A stretch of DNA of 7,188 nt from Acidimicrobiia bacterium. Lineage in GTDB: Bacteria; Actinomycetota; Acidimicrobiia; Spongiisociales; UBA5794. The stretch is from NCBI GenBank assembly GCA_030618675.1, contig JAUXCV010000080.1, positions 1 to 7,188 on the forward strand, given 5' to 3'. Position 1 is the stretch's first letter. Every line of letters begins with the position of its first letter. Under the pieces are notes generated by a model. The model did not search any database and was not told the origin of the DNA. It saw only the letters and a list, made by a program, of their open reading frames with translations. A program made the position numbers and the translations under genes. Below are positions 5,752-7,188 of the stretch, in pieces.

Positions 5752-7188
5752 TCAGCGCCAGAGATCTTCGAGTACGTCGGCAACAGGATCATTCCCCGGC
5801 AACAGCGCGGCGGCCTCGTCGTCATTGTGGGGTATCCCGACGGTGACCTGTTCGAACTGCCCCATCGCAGGATCGAGGAATCGGCTGGGCAGGGCGTAGG
5901 AGTGTTCCGGGCTGCCGGAGAACCGCTTGTGATAGAACCGCTGCGGCACTGTCACAAGAAGATGATCCCTTGCCCTCGTGAGCGCGACGTAGAGAAGGCG
6001 GCGTTCTTCTTCCAGGCCTCCGGGATCCGAGATCGCCATATCGGATGGGATGTTCCCGTCTGCGGCGTGGATGACGAAAACGGTCCGCCACTCGCCGCCC
6101 TTCGCCGAGTGGATCGTCGAGAGGATCAAGTAGTCATCGTCCAGGTGAGGTGGTCCGGCGAGGTCGCTCGTGCTGGCCGGCGGGTCGAGCGTGATCTCCG
6201 TCAGGAAACGACTCCTCGTCTCGTACTCCGCGGCAAGGGCAGCGAGCTGTCCCAGGTCGGCGAGCCGGGCGGCTGAGTCGTCGTACGACCGGTCGAATAC
6301 GAGAGAACAGAACGGGATGAGCCGCTCGATCTGCTGGGATGGACCGGGCTCGACCGCATCAATGCCGCGGCAGTCGCGGAGCGCACGCTGCAACTCCTCC
6401 AGCGGCTCCCTCGCCTCGGCCACAACAGAGAACTGTGCAGCGGTGAGGGCCCCCACTCGATCCGACTCGCCCTTCTCCGCTTCGCCGTCGAGGTGGTCGG
6501 TGATCTTCAGCGAGGTCGCCGGCCCGATGCCGGGGATCATCTGGAGAACCCGGTTCCAGGCGAGTTCGTCCTTCGGGTTGTCGAGGATCCTGAGCAGAGC
6601 CAACAGGTCCTTGATATGAGCTGCTTCGAGGAACCGCAGCCCTCCATACTTGACGAAAGGGATGTTCCTTCGTGAGAGTTCGATCTCGAGACCGGCTGAA
6701 TGGTGACCGGTTCGGAACAGCACGGCCTGGTCCCGGAGCGGGATACCCGCCTCACGGTGATCGAGTACGCGGTCGGCCACGAGATCCGCTTGAGCAGCTT
6801 CGTCGAAACAGGTGATGAGATCAGGAGTGCGGCCGGCCGGCCGATCGGTCCAGAGGTGCTTCGGAAACGTTTCCGGAGACGCCTCGATGACGGCATTGGC
6901 GGCGGCGAGGATCTGCGGCGTTGAGCGATAGTTCTGTTCGAGGGTCACGACGGTTGCCTCCTCGTAGTTCTCCGGGAACTCGAAGATGTTCTCGACGGTG
7001 GCGCCCCGGAACGAGTAGATGGCCTGGGCGTCGTCGCCGACAACGGTGAGATTCCCATCGACCCCGCACAGCGAACGAAGGATCTCGGCCTGGCTCCGAT
7101 TGGTGTCCTGATACTCGTCGACGAGTACGTGATCGAAGAGATTCCGAACGGTGCCGCCCGTCGGCGATTCGAGAAGAGCGTTCCAGTA
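5752..7188 (-). CDS. UvrD/PcrA/Rep-type superfamily 1 DNA helicase, N-terminus outside the window
   Basis: The reading frame is open from the last base of the window to the stop at 5752-5754, giving a 478-residue fragment of an ATP-dependent 3'-5' DNA helicase used in DNA repair or replication restart. Motifs in order, numbered from the fragment start: motif II DEYQDTN (24-30), motif III VVGDDAQAIYSFRGA (about 53-67), the QNYRST motif (85-90), VKYGGLRFLEAAHIKDLLA (179-197), IPGIGPATSLKI (218-229, a helix-hairpin-helix-like turn), motif V LSTIHSAKGGEW (356-367) and motif VI EEERRLLYVALTRARDHL (393-410). The Walker A motif and 1A domain are missing only because the window ends. A GTG at 6946-6948 is an internal valine codon, not the start, since motifs II and III lie upstream of it in the same frame. 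The C-terminus after motif VI is short, about 70 residues ending near SRFLD, without the Tudor-like tail of long PcrA proteins. From the motif II position I expect a full length near 650-700 residues. Which UvrD paralog this is cannot be decided. Confidence 0.93.
   Translation of the reverse strand, partial: YWNALLESPTGGTVRNLFDHVLVDEYQDTNRSQAEILRSLCGVDGNLTVVGDDAQAIYSFRGATVENIFEFPENYEEATVVTLEQNYRSTPQILAAANAVIEASPETFPKHLWTDRPAGRTPDLITCFDEAAQADLVADRVLDHREAGIPLRDQAVLFRTGHHSAGLEIELSRRNIPFVKYGGLRFLEAAHIKDLLALLRILDNPKDELAWNRVLQMIPGIGPATSLKITDHLDGEAEKGESDRVGALTAAQFSVVAEAREPLEELQRALRDCRGIDAVEPGPSQQIERLIPFCSLVFDRSYDDSAARLADLGQLAALAAEYETRSRFLTEITLDPPASTSDLAGPPHLDDDYLILSTIHSAKGGEWRTVFVIHAADGNIPSDMAISDPGGLEEERRLLYVALTRARDHLLVTVPQRFYHKRFSGSPEHSYALPSRFLDPAMGQFEQVTVGIPHNDDEAAALLPGNDPVADVLEDLWR

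Noticed and set aside
5286..5825. A 179-codon minus-strand open frame antisense to the binding protein
   Set aside because: It overlaps two well-supported genes, has a low-complexity R/S/P-rich translation and no family motif.
5752..6948. A complete 398-residue helicase starting at the GTG at 6948
   Set aside because: The same frame continues without a stop to the window end and encodes motif II (DEYQDTN) and motif III upstream of that GTG, so the codon is internal and the gene is cut by the window edge.

Overview
The window looks like a compact stretch of chromosome from a high-GC bacterium, most plausibly an actinobacterium of the Acidimicrobiia type. The grounds are a strong G/C bias at third codon positions, almost no intergenic DNA, possible leaderless start sites, and a UvrD-type helicase with the GDDAQAIYSFRGA motif III variant that I associate with actinobacterial paralogs. 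The lineage is an inference; there is no rRNA or other marker here. I see no mobile element, CRISPR array, tRNA or rRNA.

Layout: (1) 1-93 is a non-coding (or debatable coding) leader built of nine in-phase 7-bp pyrimidine-rich units that end exactly at an ATG. (2) 94-1118, plus strand: an azlC-azlD pair joined by an ATGA overlap, a predicted two-subunit exporter of branched-chain amino acids. (3) 1120-2352, minus strand: a predicted lipoprotein L,D-transpeptidase with three peptidoglycan-binding repeats. Its stop codon is 1 bp from the azlD stop codon. (4) 2353-2489: a 137-bp divergent intergenic region holding the start signals of both flanking genes. (5) 2490-5748, plus strand: a membrane-anchored alpha/beta hydrolase, then a DUF389 multispanning membrane protein, then an extracellular sugar-type solute-binding lipoprotein whose start lies inside the DUF389 gene. 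(6) 5752-7188, minus strand: the C-terminal two thirds or so of a UvrD/PcrA-type helicase, cut by the window end. Its reading frame is open to the last base, and its Walker A region lies outside.

Most of the genes concern the cell envelope: amino-acid export, peptidoglycan cross-linking, a surface or membrane hydrolase, a membrane protein of unknown role, and substrate capture. There is no sign that they form one pathway. The window gives no strong evidence of a new system. The points most worth a second look are the heptad tract abutting azlC, the translationally overlapped DUF389/solute-binding-protein pair without any ABC permease or ATPase, and the probable leaderless start of the hydrolase.
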